64,000 nt of DNA, from contig JAJQZP010000044.1 of the NCBI GenBank assembly GCA_025403435.1, positions 77,501 to 141,500 on the forward strand, written 5' to 3'. Made by a program: the position numbers and the translations under genes. The stretch comes from Artocarpus heterophyllus (lineage: Eukaryota > Streptophyta > Magnoliopsida > Rosales > Moraceae). Below the pieces are notes generated by a model. The model was not told where the DNA came from. It worked only from the letters and a program-made list of their open reading frames with translations, and made no database searches. Positions 1-11,379 of the stretch are shown here, piece after piece. Positions within the stretch are counted from its first letter, which is position 1; each line of letters starts with the position of its first letter.

Positions 1-1787
1 AAGGCTCGAATTGAGCTATGCTTAACCACAGGAGAAAATACATCTGTAAAGTCAACACTTGGAACCTAACTGTATCTTTTTGCAACCAGTCTAGCCTTGT
101 ACCTAGCATCTTCAACTCCTGGCGTGCCTTCTTTTCTTTTAAATACCCATTTGCAGCGAACAGCTTTCTTCCCTTTGGGTAACTTCACCAAATCCCATCT
201 GTCATTCTTATGTAGGGATTCCATCTCCTCCTGCATAGCAATCATCCACTTGTCAGAGTCAACTGAATTAACCGCCTCTGAATAGGTAGAAGGTTCTTCA
301 CCAGACTTAATACCTTCTGCCACTGATAAAGCATAAGCCACCAAGTTGGCCTCAGCATATCTCTGTGGAGGCCTAACATCTCTCCTCGGCCTATCCTTAG
401 CAATAGAGTACTGTGGTGGCGGCGGTGATGGCGATTGGAAAGCACTATCGCCTTGACTCTCTGAACTTGACTGGGAAGTAGAATCGGATGATGTATTTGT
501 CTCTATTTGAAACTCCACTTGTTTGCTAGATCTATCCCGATCAATATCACTAGACCCTGTAGTAGATGTCCCACGTAACATGGAAGTCTCATCAAACACA
601 ACATCTCTACTAATAATAACTTTCTTGGTTTCCGGGCACCATAACTTATAGCCTTTAACACCAGGCTTGTAACCAAGAAATATACACTTTATGGATCTAG
701 GCTCCAATTTTCCATTGTCGACTTGAGCATAAGCAGGACAGCCAAAAATTCTTAAATTTGAGTAATTTGCAGGTTTTCCTGACCACATATCTTGTGGTGT
801 CTTCTTGTTAATAGCGATGGAAGGAGAGCGATTGACCAAATAGCAAGCTGTAGAAGCGGCTTCAGCCCAAAATGACTTAGGTAGCCTAGCATTAGAAAGT
901 ATGCAGCGCACTTTCTCCATCAACGTCTTGTTCATCCTCTCGGCCACACCATTTTGCTGCGGAGTACGTCGGACTGTTAAGTCCCTCAGAATTCCCTCTG
1001 ATTTACAGAAGGAATTAAATTCATTCGAACAAAACTCCAAGCCATTATCAGTGCGGAGACGTTTAACTGGCTTACCGGTCTGCTTTTCTATCATGGTCTT
1101 CCAATCTTTGAATGTAGCAAAGACATCATTATTCTGCTTCAAAAAGAATGTCCATAACTTTCTGGAATAGTCATCAATAATAGTAAGCATATAACTAGCA
1201 CCACCGTAAGAAGGAACAGTAGATGGTCCCCAAAGGTCAGAATGAACATACTCCAAAATATCTTTTGTGTTGTGAATGCCTTTGCCAAATCGAACTCTCT
1301 TCTGCTTTCCAAAAACACAGTGCTCACAGAACTCCATCTTACCTGTGCATTGTCCATTAAGGAGCCCTCGCTTACTCAGCTCTGCCATCCCAAGCTCACT
1401 CATATGCCCCAGTCGCATATGCCATACCTTAGTGAGATCATCATCAGACATAGTGGAAGTAGTAACTTTTGCATCACCAACAACTGTAGTACCCTGCAGA
1501 ACATACAAACTAGCAGTCTTCTTTTGTGCTTTCATCATCACAAGAGCGCCTTTACTGACTTTCAAAACTCCACCTTCACCAGTGTACTTGTACCCTTTAG
1601 CATCAAGAGTACCTAAGGAAATTAAATTCCTCTTAAGATCAGGGACATGCCTCACGTCACCTAGTGTCCTCACTATGCCATCATACATTTTAATTCTGAT
1701 AGTACCAATACCGGCAACTTTGCATGGGGCGTTGTTTCCCATCAAAACAGAGCCCTTTAGAACCGTTTCATATGTTGAAAACCAGTC
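1..1787 (-). pseudogene. copia pol: GAG-pre-integrase, integrase, start of RT (partial)
   Basis: Continues the gag frame after a TAG codon. In order I see the end of the protease region, a GAG-pre-integrase His/Cys finger ([13 protein letters not shown] followed by [11 protein letters not shown]), and the integrase catalytic core with its three acidic positions in [15 protein letters not shown] and the E of [14 protein letters not shown]. The [17 protein letters not shown] stretch typical of the copia integrase C-terminus follows, then a Ser/Pro-rich linker and the RT entry ([20 protein letters not shown]). A second in-frame TAG at 66-68 falls just after YS; recognisable RT (DVFSPVV) continues in the same frame to the window edge. 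In a functional element this polyprotein makes the cDNA and integrates it. Two nonsense codons make this copy non-autonomous unless they are read through. Confidence 0.9.
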
Positions 1788-2693
1788 CTAGTTGGGACAC
1801 ATATAAAATGTACATGCAGAGTCAAGAACCCAATCCTCACAGGGTTTAGAATCACCATCAGAAATTATCAAAAGCTCACCCCCAGAGACTTTTTCATTGA
1901 CACTAAACTCATCGACATCTGGTTTCTTCCCCTTCTGATTTTCAGCCCTCTTGTTTTTATTCTGCAGCTTATAACACTCAGTTTTAATGTGCCCTTTCTT
2001 CTTGCAATAGTTACAGTACTTTTCTTTATTTCTGGATTTAGACCTACCTCTAATCTCAGTCCCAGAACTTCTCTCTTGGGTTCTACCTCTAACAACTAGA
2101 CCCTCTCCTTGTGTTTCAGATCCAGTAACTAACTGCTTCATCTTTTCTTTAGAAAATAAAGCCTCATAAACCTCATCTAGGGTAAGAGTGTCCCGACTAT
2201 ACAAGATAGTATCCCTAAATGTGGCATATGATGAAGGCAGTGAACATAATAAAATTAACCCAAGGTCTTCTTCATCATACTTAACTTCCATAGCCTCCAA
2301 ATCAGACACAATCTCCTTAAACACAGTTAAGTGATCCTCAAGAGACGTACCTTCAGACATTCGGTGAGAGTATAGATGCTGCTTTAAATGAAGTTTGCTA
2401 GTAAGACTCTTGGTCATGCATAATTGCTCCAGTTTGAGCCACAAAGCAGCAGCAGTCTTCTCTTTCAGTACATCCTGCAAAATCTGATTTGACAGATGAA
2501 GGTGTATTTGGGACAAAGCCTTTCGGTCCTTACGCTCCTTTTTCTCCTTCGACCATGACGAGGGCATCTTATCGAAACCCAATAGCGCATCATCAAGGTC
2601 CATCTGCGCCAGAACAGCCCGCATCTTCACTTGCCATAGAGAAAACCTCGTTGTGCGATCCAATAGCGGAATATCAAATTTCATGGTTGCCAT
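1788..2693 (-). CDS. copia Gag with zinc knuckle and protease start
   Basis: A 301-codon ORF starting at ATG 2693, downstream of the primer-binding site. Residues about 50-190 match the plant copia Gag (UBN2-type) fold, for example LWLKLEQLCM and a SLPSSYATF stretch. A basic region follows, then a CCHC zinc knuckle at about 227-240 (CNYCKKKGHIKTEC). The end, VLDSACTFYMCP, is where the aspartic protease active site (usually D-S/T-G) should be; here it reads DSA. The ORF stops at TAG 1788-1790, immediately after this motif, in frame with the downstream integrase region. Gag forms the cytoplasmic virus-like particle and binds the element RNA. The reading frame is otherwise undamaged. Confidence 0.9.
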   Translation of the reverse strand: MATMKFDIPLLDRTTRFSLWQVKMRAVLAQMDLDDALLGFDKMPSSWSKEKKERKDRKALSQIHLHLSNQILQDVLKEKTAAALWLKLEQLCMTKSLTSKLHLKQHLYSHRMSEGTSLEDHLTVFKEIVSDLEAMEVKYDEEDLGLILLCSLPSSYATFRDTILYSRDTLTLDEVYEALFSKEKMKQLVTGSETQGEGLVVRGRTQERSSGTEIRGRSKSRNKEKYCNYCKKKGHIKTECYKLQNKNKRAENQKGKKPDVDEFSVNEKVSGGELLIISDGDSKPCEDWVLDSACTFYMCPN

Positions 2694-2710
2694 TGCAAAT
2701 CAAAGCCAAA

Positions 2711-2722
2711 GCTCTGATACCA
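2711..2722 (-). promoter_or_regulatory. copia primer-binding site (initiator tRNA-Met)
   Basis: On the minus strand this reads TGGTATCAGAGC, the standard plant Ty1/copia primer site complementary to the 3' end of initiator tRNA-Met. It lies two bases (AG) after the LTR end, which fixes the element's orientation and the inner LTR boundary. Confidence 0.93.
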
Positions 2723-3028
2723 CTTGTTAGAAATCAAAGCAATAAGCAACAAGAAATAGAGATAAAATTGCACACAAGATTTACGTGGAAAAACCCTAAT
2801 GAAGGGTGAAAAAACCACGGGCAGAGGAGAAGCAATCCACTAATCACAAAACGGAAATTACAATAGTGTTTAGAGTGCTCAAATACAGAAATTCACTCAC
2901 TCAATCACTCACAAACTCACAAGACTGAGTTCTCTGTATCACTCTCAACACTATGATCTCTATGAAAATTTGTGACTCCCTAATATGACTCTCTTTTGTG
3001 ACTCACTATATTGAACTATGGAGAATAT

Positions 3029-3120
3029 GATGTATTTATATGTTTGGGGACTCAAACCCTAGCCCAAAATAACTGATGTATTTATATGTATGGAGACTCA
3101 AACCTTAGCCAAAAATCACC
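3029..3120 (-). promoter_or_regulatory. Duplicated LTR promoter with two TATA boxes
   Basis: Two tandem copies of a 46-bp unit (from 3029 and from 3075). Each carries GATGTATTTATATG followed by an ACTCAAACC(C/T)TAGCC block. On the minus strand each supplies ATATAAATAC, a TATA box (about 3032-3040 and 3078-3086). The duplication therefore gives the LTR two candidate core promoters 46 bp apart. Confidence 0.7.
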
Positions 3121-3164
3121 CAAAAACGCGTAAAAATGCAAAATACACTATCTGACCGCATTGG

Positions 3165-3199
3165 AGCGCCGCGGCGCTGCTTTCAAGCGCCGCGGCGCT
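3165..3199. repeat. Twin 14-bp GC palindromes in copia U3
   Basis: AGCGCCGCGGCGCT occurs at 3165-3178 and again at 3186-3199. Both copies are perfect self-complementary palindromes with a 21-bp period (two helical turns). In the element's orientation they lie upstream of both TATA boxes, in U3. Confidence 0.85.
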
Positions 3200-3270
3200 G
3201 CCTTACTGCCACAGATTTTGGGTCACAAAATAACACTTCTCAATAACTAGATTTCATCAATTTTGTAACA

Positions 3271-4592
3271 AGCTTACTTCAAATGACAAAATAAGCTAGA
3301 AAGTGTCTGTGAGTGTTCTCTTTAGTTCTTCATTGCAGCAAGCTTCCCTATAGAGCCTTTGTCTCGCTTGAGGAAAGTTGTTGAAGTGAGCTTTGCTTAG
3401 TTAAAAGAATGTTAAGTCAGCATTCTGTTAGACAGTATTATAACTAATTATGAGTCTGGTTTAGTTTAAGTCACTCTAGCTTATTACCCTGCATATATTC
3501 AAGATGTTTAGTAATGAAAAATCAGTCAAGCCAAATACTTTCTCTCACTACTTTCGGACACTCTTTTTAGAATTACCCCAAATAAAAAGAATACTCGTAG
3601 CACTTAAAAAAAAGAAAATACTGAATAGATTCTAGCAATGTAGATTAGAGATAAAGGAGGTTTTTGTTATCATTTGTGTATTTTATCAAATCACAAACAT
3701 TCTACAATTAGAAAATTTGTGAGTCCAATGAATTTTTAATTTTTTTTCCTATTTTTGTATCAATCAAATAACCTGATATTTTATGTTTCTACTTCATAAT
3801 TTTCCCTACAATTTCTTTTCTCCCACTTTTTATCCTCTACTAAAATTTTCTATTATGATGAATAATAAAAAAAGTTCAATTTAGAAAAATTGGGCTAAGT
3901 GAACTTTTTGATGACATCTTTAAAATAAATGATCATACTTTTTTAACTTAGGCAAATGTCTCATGCTTATTAGTTATCCTTATTAGTTATAAAATCACAA
4001 TGCTAAAAATAAGTCATTATTATTAATCAAAATAACTTTTGCTAGCTCTCTAGGTGGCCGACCTGATGGAGTGTAGTGTCGACAGTGTCTGGAGATGCTA
4101 AACGATAAGAGAATACAAAGAGAGAAGAGAGAGAAAGTTATTGTTTGTTTTTTTTTTTTTGTGGTTAGGATTCGTTCTTTACGGGTATAAGTGATATACT
4201 AAGATTTATCACTAATATACTACGCTTTTATTACTGGTAAATTAGTATTTAGTTATATTATTGATATACTTGAGTTTATCATTGATATATTATAAATGAT
4301 TAATAATTAATAAAGATTATTTTTGTTATTTTGAAACAACCATTTCTCTAATTAAAAAAAGCATGATCAATTCTTTTAAAGTCTTAGAAAACCTTTTATC
4401 TCTGTATCCTTAGATTTATGATAACGTTATTAAAATGTCTTTAAAAATGTTAAACCTCTTATAAAAGCACTAAACCCAGTGAACGTCCTTTTCGTCGTGC
4501 GCAGTGAGCACACTCGTTTCTTTTATGTTTTAAAAAAATATTAGATATTCAAGCTAATTATTGAATTGTACGGCTAATAAACACGTATAAAG
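3271..4592. other. AT-rich intergenic DNA
   Basis: Between the copia LTR and the UBX gene. AT-rich with no ORF of substance. At 4180-4290 there are repeated phrases of the type GATATACT..TTTATCA. I see no gene here. Confidence 0.5.
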
Positions 4593-4807
4593 TTGAATAA
4601 AGGCGCCGAACAAGCTCTCTGTTTTTCTTTGCACTATTGCTTTTCAGCAATTTCCCAACTTCACTCTCTCCTCTCTCGCTGTGTATACGTGTATATATAT
4701 ATATATATATATATGCGTATGCATCTATCTGCTTTCTCCCTTCTGTACTCCCGACATTCTCACAAAATCGCTTTATTCACGCAATTCTCTCTCTCTCTGC
4801 TTCTGCG
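4593..4807 (+). promoter_or_regulatory. UBX gene leader: CT-rich tract and TA microsatellite
   Basis: The 215 bp before the start codon contain a (TA) microsatellite at about 4691-4714 and CT-rich tracts (CTCTCTCCTCTCTCGC, and CTCTCTCTCTC just before ATG), a composition common in plant core promoters and 5' UTRs. The transcription start cannot be placed from sequence alone. Confidence 0.4.
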
Positions 4808-7800
4808 ATGGCGAGGCCGACCCGGGACGAGATCGAGACGTACATGAGCATCACCGGCGTAACTGAGTCGGTGGCTCGTCAGAAATTGGAGGTTCGATTT
4901 TGCAGATTTCGTTCGTGTTAATTTCTTTTCCCATTTCAGTGCTTAATTGTATGATTTTCAGCTCACTTTGTTGGATTCCCGTGAAAATCTATTTTTTGTT
5001 TTGTTTTGTTTTGTTTTTTTTTTTTTTTTTGTTTTCCATGAGATGTTGAAGATGTTGCTTTCTTTACGAAGGTTTAACTCGCTTGATGTTAGTAGCGTTG
5101 ATTTGTTTTTATTTGTTTTAAATTGCACATTTCATATGCTATAAAGAGTAAAAATTTTGTTTGTGATTGTGAGGATAGTTTCGAAATTGCTGAATTAGTA
5201 TGATGCGAAAAAGTTTATATTTTGGTGAATTTTCTTAGTTTGGAAAATTTTTAGCAATATATCTACTTAAATGGGGGAGAATATATGAATGAGAGCTAGA
5301 TTTAGAAAGAACAAAGGCTTTAGTACCAGAAAAGATTGGTGGATTGTATAATAAATGCAAAAATTGTGCACGCTCCAGTATCTCAGGAGAAAAATCTGTC
5401 TCCCTGTGGAGCATGCATAGGAAAAAGGGGTGTACTATGACACTTCTTTTATGTAAAAATGGCTTTAGAAAGATGTAAATTGGAGTTCTGTAGGCCGTTT
5501 CTCGTTGTTATACCTTTACAAAACCATGTTACATAAGATAAATGTAATCTTGCACCCTTTACTTCCATTTGTTACGTGTAGAACCGATTCTTTGTGAAAG
5601 ACACAAGCCTTGCCTATTTATGTGTGTATGTACGTAGGGATATGTCCACTTTTCTGCTCCTTATATGTCCACTTTTCTGCTCCTTATGTGTATGTCTTTA
5701 TCTCTGCTCCTTATATGTATGGTTCCCGACTGCTCTTTAGTCTTACAGATGAGTTAAAGATTTGTATTTAGAGAAACTTTTGCATTTGAATCTTGTTTGT
5801 GAGGCTTTCCATGTATCGTTGATTGTGATTTATAATGGGGGTAGTGTTCTTGCGGTAGACTAGAATTCTTTGTCTAATGATTAGCCTAAATTATGTAACC
5901 TTTGCTATCGTATATATGTTGCTTTTTGGTAGCTCCTCATTTCCCTATGTTCTCTGAGTTTGTTTTGTTTTGTAAACAGGAATGTGGAAGCAATTTGAAT
6001 GAAGCCGTGAACGCGCACTTTGGTGGAGCAGATATACCCATGTCTTAAACTTACACTTCGTTTTTCTTTTCTATTTTCTCTTTATCTCTCATTTTTCCAC
6101 TCCAGCTTTCCTCTGGTTGCCTGGAAAGTTACAGAACAGCTTATCGTAATGTCATTGCTCTTTCTTAAACTTGTTTTGCTTTTGTTCTTTGTTGTGGTTT
6201 AGTGCACATCCACCACCAGCTTCCATCCCACAACACAATTTTACTGATAACAACACTGAGAATCAATTTGGACATGGACTTTTTCCAATTCTTTCTACTG
6301 CAAGAAGCTTCAGGCCTTCATTGCTACTCAACCCTAATTACAGGAGAGACCTTTTTAATTATATTGGCACTGCTGGACTTACTGGTCGAGCATCATTAAA
6401 TTCACCTCCAGGAGCAGTCATGGGCCTTCCTGTCAATTCCAGCAGTAGGCATGAGCGGCTTCATCATCCAGCACTAAGGCCTAACCTGGGCAATGATCAT
6501 ATGGCAACTGAATACAATGCCTCACATTTAAGCAATGATGTGGAAGATGAAATGATTCAAGCTGCCATTATGGCTTCAAAGAGAGAAGCTGAAGTGGGTA
6601 CCTGGATGAACAAACAATGCTTTCAATGCATACTACATTTTACTGTTTTGGGCTATAATCTTTCTTGTTCTTTCCTAAAGTAATTCTCTTTCCATATGTA
6701 AATGTAGGATTCCTCTGGTTCTGAAAGGACACTTCAAGAAGACGACGATTTTGCTCGTGCTGTCTCATTGTCCTTGAAGGTTTATAACATCTATCGCTAT
6801 CTTTACTTGAGCTTTTTGTGTTTTTGTGGTCCTTGATTTTGTTTAAACTGAAGAGTTTAGACAGCTGAGCAAGATAAAGCAGCGCGTGATCAGCAAGTGA
6901 AAGATTATAATCAAGAATTAAGAACTGATAGAGGATCAAAGGTGTGAAACTCTTGCATGAGATTGTATGTTTCACAAACTGTGCTCATCAAACTCTTACT
7001 TGACTCTTACTTTTGTGCGCTGCACAAATGCACACGTTTAGGAGGTTCATGTCTGTTGCCTAGACCTATATGCAATGATATGCTCATAAACCGTATAAAA
7101 AATGTGCCACTTGAAGTAACGGCAAAGGTTGTTTGTCATTGGACAGAAACTGTAAGATTTGTTTTTTGTATGTGAGAAACCAATGCTATTGTACAGTTTG
7201 GTGAAAACTTTTGTACAAGAATTTAGTTCAACCTTTTCTTGTAGGTTTAGCAAGCTACATTACGATATAATAATTCATGATGTCACCCTTTTAAAGGTAA
7301 AGATATGTTTCTGTGGGAAAGTTTGACTGTACGTGCACTGTAGTGTAGCAGCTGTATTTTCCTAGGACCAGGGAGATGATTTAGGAAATTCCTTAATCAG
7401 AGGGATTTGGTGTAATATGGTCAGATTAGTGCCTAATTTGTAGCTAGGGTTACTCGTATATATGTGATCTCCTGAATAGAATTTTATCAATGAAGAAAAC
7501 CATTTTTCTCATTTCTTTTCTCTAATTTTCCAGTTTCTTCTAACAAAATGCATCTGAAATTGAAGCTAGGAAGCTCATTGAACAGCAATGGAACTCAGAA
7601 TGCAGAAGAAGAGCAACAATTGAGGCAGAAAGCTATCCACAGAGCTGGTGTTCATCCTCAGAACAGTGAAGTCCCTATTCATTTTGAAGAGGTATTATTG
7701 TATATTGAGAGTTGAGACTGTTTTGATATGACTTAGTCAAGAAAGAATTTGACCGACTATTTCTTTGGGAATGAAGTGGGGTGGCATTTCTACTAAAGAG

Positions 7801-10657
7801 CTTGATGAAGCACTTATGCTTGAGACTGCACTTTTTGGTAAGATTTCTGAAGGAGCTTCAAGTAACTCCCTGAATGCAACTCAACTGCAAAGTGGTCTGG
7901 AAAAAAGAACGGTTCCTGCTCTGCAGCCAGTACGCCATCCTCCGTCCCAACCTCTTCCAGCAAGCCAATCGCTTAGAGAGCAACAGGTTTTGGCTGCCTG
8001 CTATAAATTGCTGGTTGTTCCATACAGTAGACCATAAAATGAATTGATTTTGTTTTTGGCAGGATATGGAGTATCTTACGTCATTGTTGCTTAATAAGGA
8101 GAAGAAAGAAGAATCTCACAAAAAAATGCTCAACGAAGTGGTAACTGAACCTCTGGGTTTTGTGGGGAAATTTTTTAGTTGTGTTTATGGGGAACTATGT
8201 GTGTACCAATTATTCTGTATATCATTTATTTTCCATATTTTAAGAGTTTCAAGTGGTGTAACGCCACAGATTATTCTCAGTTTACCATGTCTATAAAATC
8301 CTATGAGCTTGAAGCTCTTTTCTTCTTTCCAAGACTTTTTAACCTGTTGATAGTATTAAATATAATTTCTGAGTTAAGATATGCAATACGAATATAGAGA
8401 TTTCTGTCTATCTTTTAGTATATTGAATGAAGGTATAATAATTAAACAGATTGTTTTGTTAAGATAATAAGTAATAAAAAAATGTGGATTTTAATTAGCT
8501 CCTGAAAGTGGATAATATAAGTTGGAAATATCAATGGGAAATGCCGGAGATTTTGTGAGTATTTGGTCCACATGTGATAGATTGGGCATCCACCTTTATG
8601 TAGGAGTGATGAATGCGGGTATTTCTACTACAGCTATGAGGAATGAATGCTGAACCAAGAAAACCTTGTAACCAGAGAAGAAATACAAGAATCAGAATAA
8701 CTTTGGTTCTGTTATCTTGAGATTCTTTACTCTTCTATCTTGGCACAAATTTATGAAAATCAAGAAGAAATTTGGAACAATTATTTTTATGGTCGTTGAG
8801 TTATCTATGATAATGTATCAATGGAATAGTTTTGAGATTCAGTTTGTATATTGTATATTGTTATAAATACTATATTAATTATATTTTGTGTATTGATTAT
8901 TGATTTTTTTTAACTGAGCAATTTAGTATTCAGGTGCCTATTTCTATGTCTTATGATTACAGGAATGTGAGAGAAGGTTAGCTGCTAGAAAAGCTTCCGT
9001 TCTATGTGAACCGACATCAGATGATGAGAATGCAGTGACTCTTCTTGTTCGAATGCCAAATGGAAGCCGCCTTGGTCGTCGTTTTCTCAAGTCTGACAAA
9101 CTTCAGGTAAATGTCAGAAACGTGCTCAAGTTCAAAACTTCAAATGTATTCTCTTTTGTCCCTACTAACTGGGAGTTTGCTCCTTTGTAGCTTCTCTTTG
9201 ACTTCATAGATATTAGTGGAGCAGTGAAGCCTGGCACTTACAGAGTGGTAAGTTTCCTTGTGCTTTCCCTGTTGTCTTAGAACATGGAACTCCGGCCTTC
9301 TTAGTTTTCCTTTAACAATCAGCCGGTTTATTCTTCGCATGCTTACGTCTTCTCACGCTATGCTTAAATTCTGTTGGGGCCCTGTCTGACGTGGAGTTTC
9401 TAGGTAGTTAGTCTAGTACTATCCATAGAGGATTAGAGGTTATAGTAGCGGGGGATGGTCTGACTTTGGTGAGAATTTGGGGTAACCCTTGGTGAATTGC
9501 AGCCTCTGGAATGCTGCTATCTTTGTATGCACTTCTTGTTTCAGTCAATTAAATCATTTTGTGAGAATTCTACTGTAGCATAGCTATTTTCCTAGCAAAT
9601 TCCCTGTGAAGGTTGCTTTGATTTGCAACAGTAATATAGTTCGTATAGGGCAATAAAAGTAGTTGGAGGAAACGCTATGAATATCCTTCTACCTTATTCT
9701 TGGTCATCAAGTCTTTGAAAGGTCACAAATTCACTTTATAAGTTGAAATATGTTTCTGTAAGTGGTGACTTATTGTCAACAGTATGGAACCACCACACTC
9801 CATGTCCTGCCAGAAATATGTTGCTTGGCTGGTGGTCAACTTGAAATATGTTTCTGTAAGTTGTGACTAATGGTCAAGACAAGAATTTTTTCACTGTGCC
9901 TTGGATTTTTATTTATTTATTTGTTTGTTTGTTTTGGTGTATGTCTTCTCTTTTGAAGTTAGGTTTCTTTTGATTCAGTGTAGTACAAAAGCCAGTTAGT
10001 GAACTTTGCATGGGCATAGTCATGTTTTTCGATAAACTTTATCATCTGTGAGACTTCATTGGTGTCAAACTGTGAATCAACAATCAACGAGGACCTTTTC
10101 TTTCTGTTAGTGTCCACATCTATGATCGTCATTTCATGTTTATTTTTCTTTTCATCTGGCGGGGAATGGCTTTTGGCAAAGCTTGTTTACTGGCTTTTAC
10201 CACAAATCAAGGATTGCAAAACTACCACCTTTGAAGCAACCTGGAGATCGTGCTTTCATTTTCTATTGTTTTTTGTAGCATCAAGTGTAACATTAGAACC
10301 CTCATGCGTGCCGACAAACTTGGGCAATCGGTTCATTAGCTATTCTAAGTTATCCTGCCACCAACACAATTATATTATATTATCCATACTATATTGTGCC
10401 GTATTATATTATATTATATTATATTATCATTGTTCTTTCTATTTCTGATTGAATATCATCTCCAACTAAAGATTGTGTGGTTAATTTTCTTTTCAATGCT
10501 GCTCAAGGTAGATATGTATATGTCTTCATTGCTACATTCGTATGGGCAGGTGCGGTCTTACCCTCGGCGTGCCTTCACAGATGATGACGGCTTATTGACT
10601 TTGAGCGAACTAGACCTGACCAACAAACAAGAAGCCTTGTTTCTGGAGTTGATTTAG
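4808..10657 (+). CDS. PUX8-like: UBX domain protein (PUX8/PUX9 type), Cdc48/p97 adaptor
   Basis: Exons by splice-site and frame reading: 4808-4891, 5980-6041, 6203-6593, 6708-6779, 6861-6941, 7566-7691, 7777-7986, 8063-8140, 8963-9106, 9191-9247, 10550-10657. They sum to 1413 bp, or 470 codons plus stop. In order: an N-terminal UBA-like domain (residues about 1-48, [17 protein letters not shown] then [11 protein letters not shown]); a low-complexity middle; ubiquitin-interacting motifs at about 162-179 ([18 protein letters not shown]) and 190-203 ([14 protein letters not shown]); a [19 protein letters not shown] block typical of plant PUX8; and a C-terminal UBX domain (about 388-470) with the RFLKSDKLQ strand and the YPRRAF loop that contacts p97. 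Family knowledge: such proteins bring ubiquitinated clients to CDC48. Oddities: a weak exon-2 donor (AT|GTCTTA), a less certain exon-6 acceptor (7565/7566), and a coiled-coil segment between residues about 343 and 380 that looks tens of residues shorter than in typical relatives. Confidence 0.9.
5641..5713 (+). repeat. 23-bp minisatellite in UBX intron 1
   Basis: Two exact 23-bp units (5641-5663 and 5664-5686, each TATGTCCACTTTTC followed by TGCTCCTTA) and a third degenerate unit to 5713. It lies inside intron 1. Confidence 0.8.
10402..10428 (+). repeat. TATTA pentanucleotide microsatellite in UBX intron 10
   Basis: About five TATTA units shortly before the last exon. Upstream in the same intron, the phrase TTGAAATATGTTTCTGTAAG occurs twice (about 9742 and 9840), a small local duplication. 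Confidence 0.7.
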
Positions 10658-11379
10658 CCATTTTCTTCCTTGAGATTCATGCCTGAACATGTTCTGCATA
10701 ATTTGTTAACTCGACCTTATTCAGCAAGCTTGTAAACTCGGGTACCAATACTTTAAATTTGTGGGATGATTGCCCTGTAAAAGGCTGAAGATGCGGAGTG
10801 AACTAGAAACTACTCTAAAGATTTTCTATTTGATCTGAGATGATGTTTTGTAAATATTATGCGACGGCATTTTGTAGCATAAAATTGTACTTTCCGTGGA
10901 GATCCATTCCAACAATTGATGATTGTTTTTGCTGTGCCAACGGCACTGACTGTGACTTTTTTTTTTTTTTTTTTTAAGCCTGCGCTGGTGACATGAATAT
11001 GTTTTATTCTACTTGACTTCAGGTTTAGCTCGTGTAATTTTATAACAAAAACGAGCAATGATTCATAAAGAGAATTCAAAACTTGCAAAAACAGGTTAAG
11101 GCTCGGCTGAATACAATGATTCTAGGCCAAACGCTAATTTTGGGCCATGGTTAAGCTAAATAAATGAGACAATAACTAGAAAAAAAAAAAAAAGAAAGCA
11201 ATTTCTGAGTAAAAGAAAATGGAATATTTCATTATGTTGACTATCATTTGAAAGATTTGCTTCTTTAATCTGTAGTCATCTATCAACTCATAGTAGTCAA
11301 TTTTTTGATCAAATGATCTACATAAGAATGAATAGAAAAAAAAAGGTAAAAAATGGAAGGAGGTTCAAGCAACCATGAT
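10658..11379. other. Convergent 3' intergenic region
   Basis: Holds the 3' ends of the UBX gene (plus) and the methyltransferase gene (minus). It contains a T-run at about 10957-10975 and an A-run at about 11180-11193. No separate gene is visible. With only about 720 bp between stop codons, the two 3' UTRs may approach or overlap. Confidence 0.5.

Larger units (their letters stand above)
1..3270 (-). mobile_element. Ty1/copia retrotransposon, 5' portion
   Basis: On the minus strand this reads 5' LTR (3270-2725), primer-binding site, gag, protease motif, GAG-pre-integrase, integrase and the first residues of reverse transcriptase, then leaves the window at position 1. That order (integrase before RT) identifies Ty1/copia rather than Ty3/gypsy. 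Reading from the gag start at 2693 to the window edge, one frame stays open except for in-frame TAG codons at 1788-1790 and 66-68, so the copy is only lightly decayed. The rest of RT, RNase H and the 3' LTR lie outside the window, so the TSD and LTR divergence cannot be measured here. Confidence 0.93.
2725..3270 (-). repeat. copia 5' LTR
   Basis: The inner boundary (TGTTAG on plus, CTAACA on minus) is fixed by the adjacent primer site. The outer boundary at 3270 is inferred from TTGTAACA on plus, giving TGTTA...TAACA ends on minus. It holds two GC palindromes and two TATA boxes (separate entries). No second LTR is in the window, so the outer edge is provisional by a few bases. Confidence 0.75.
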
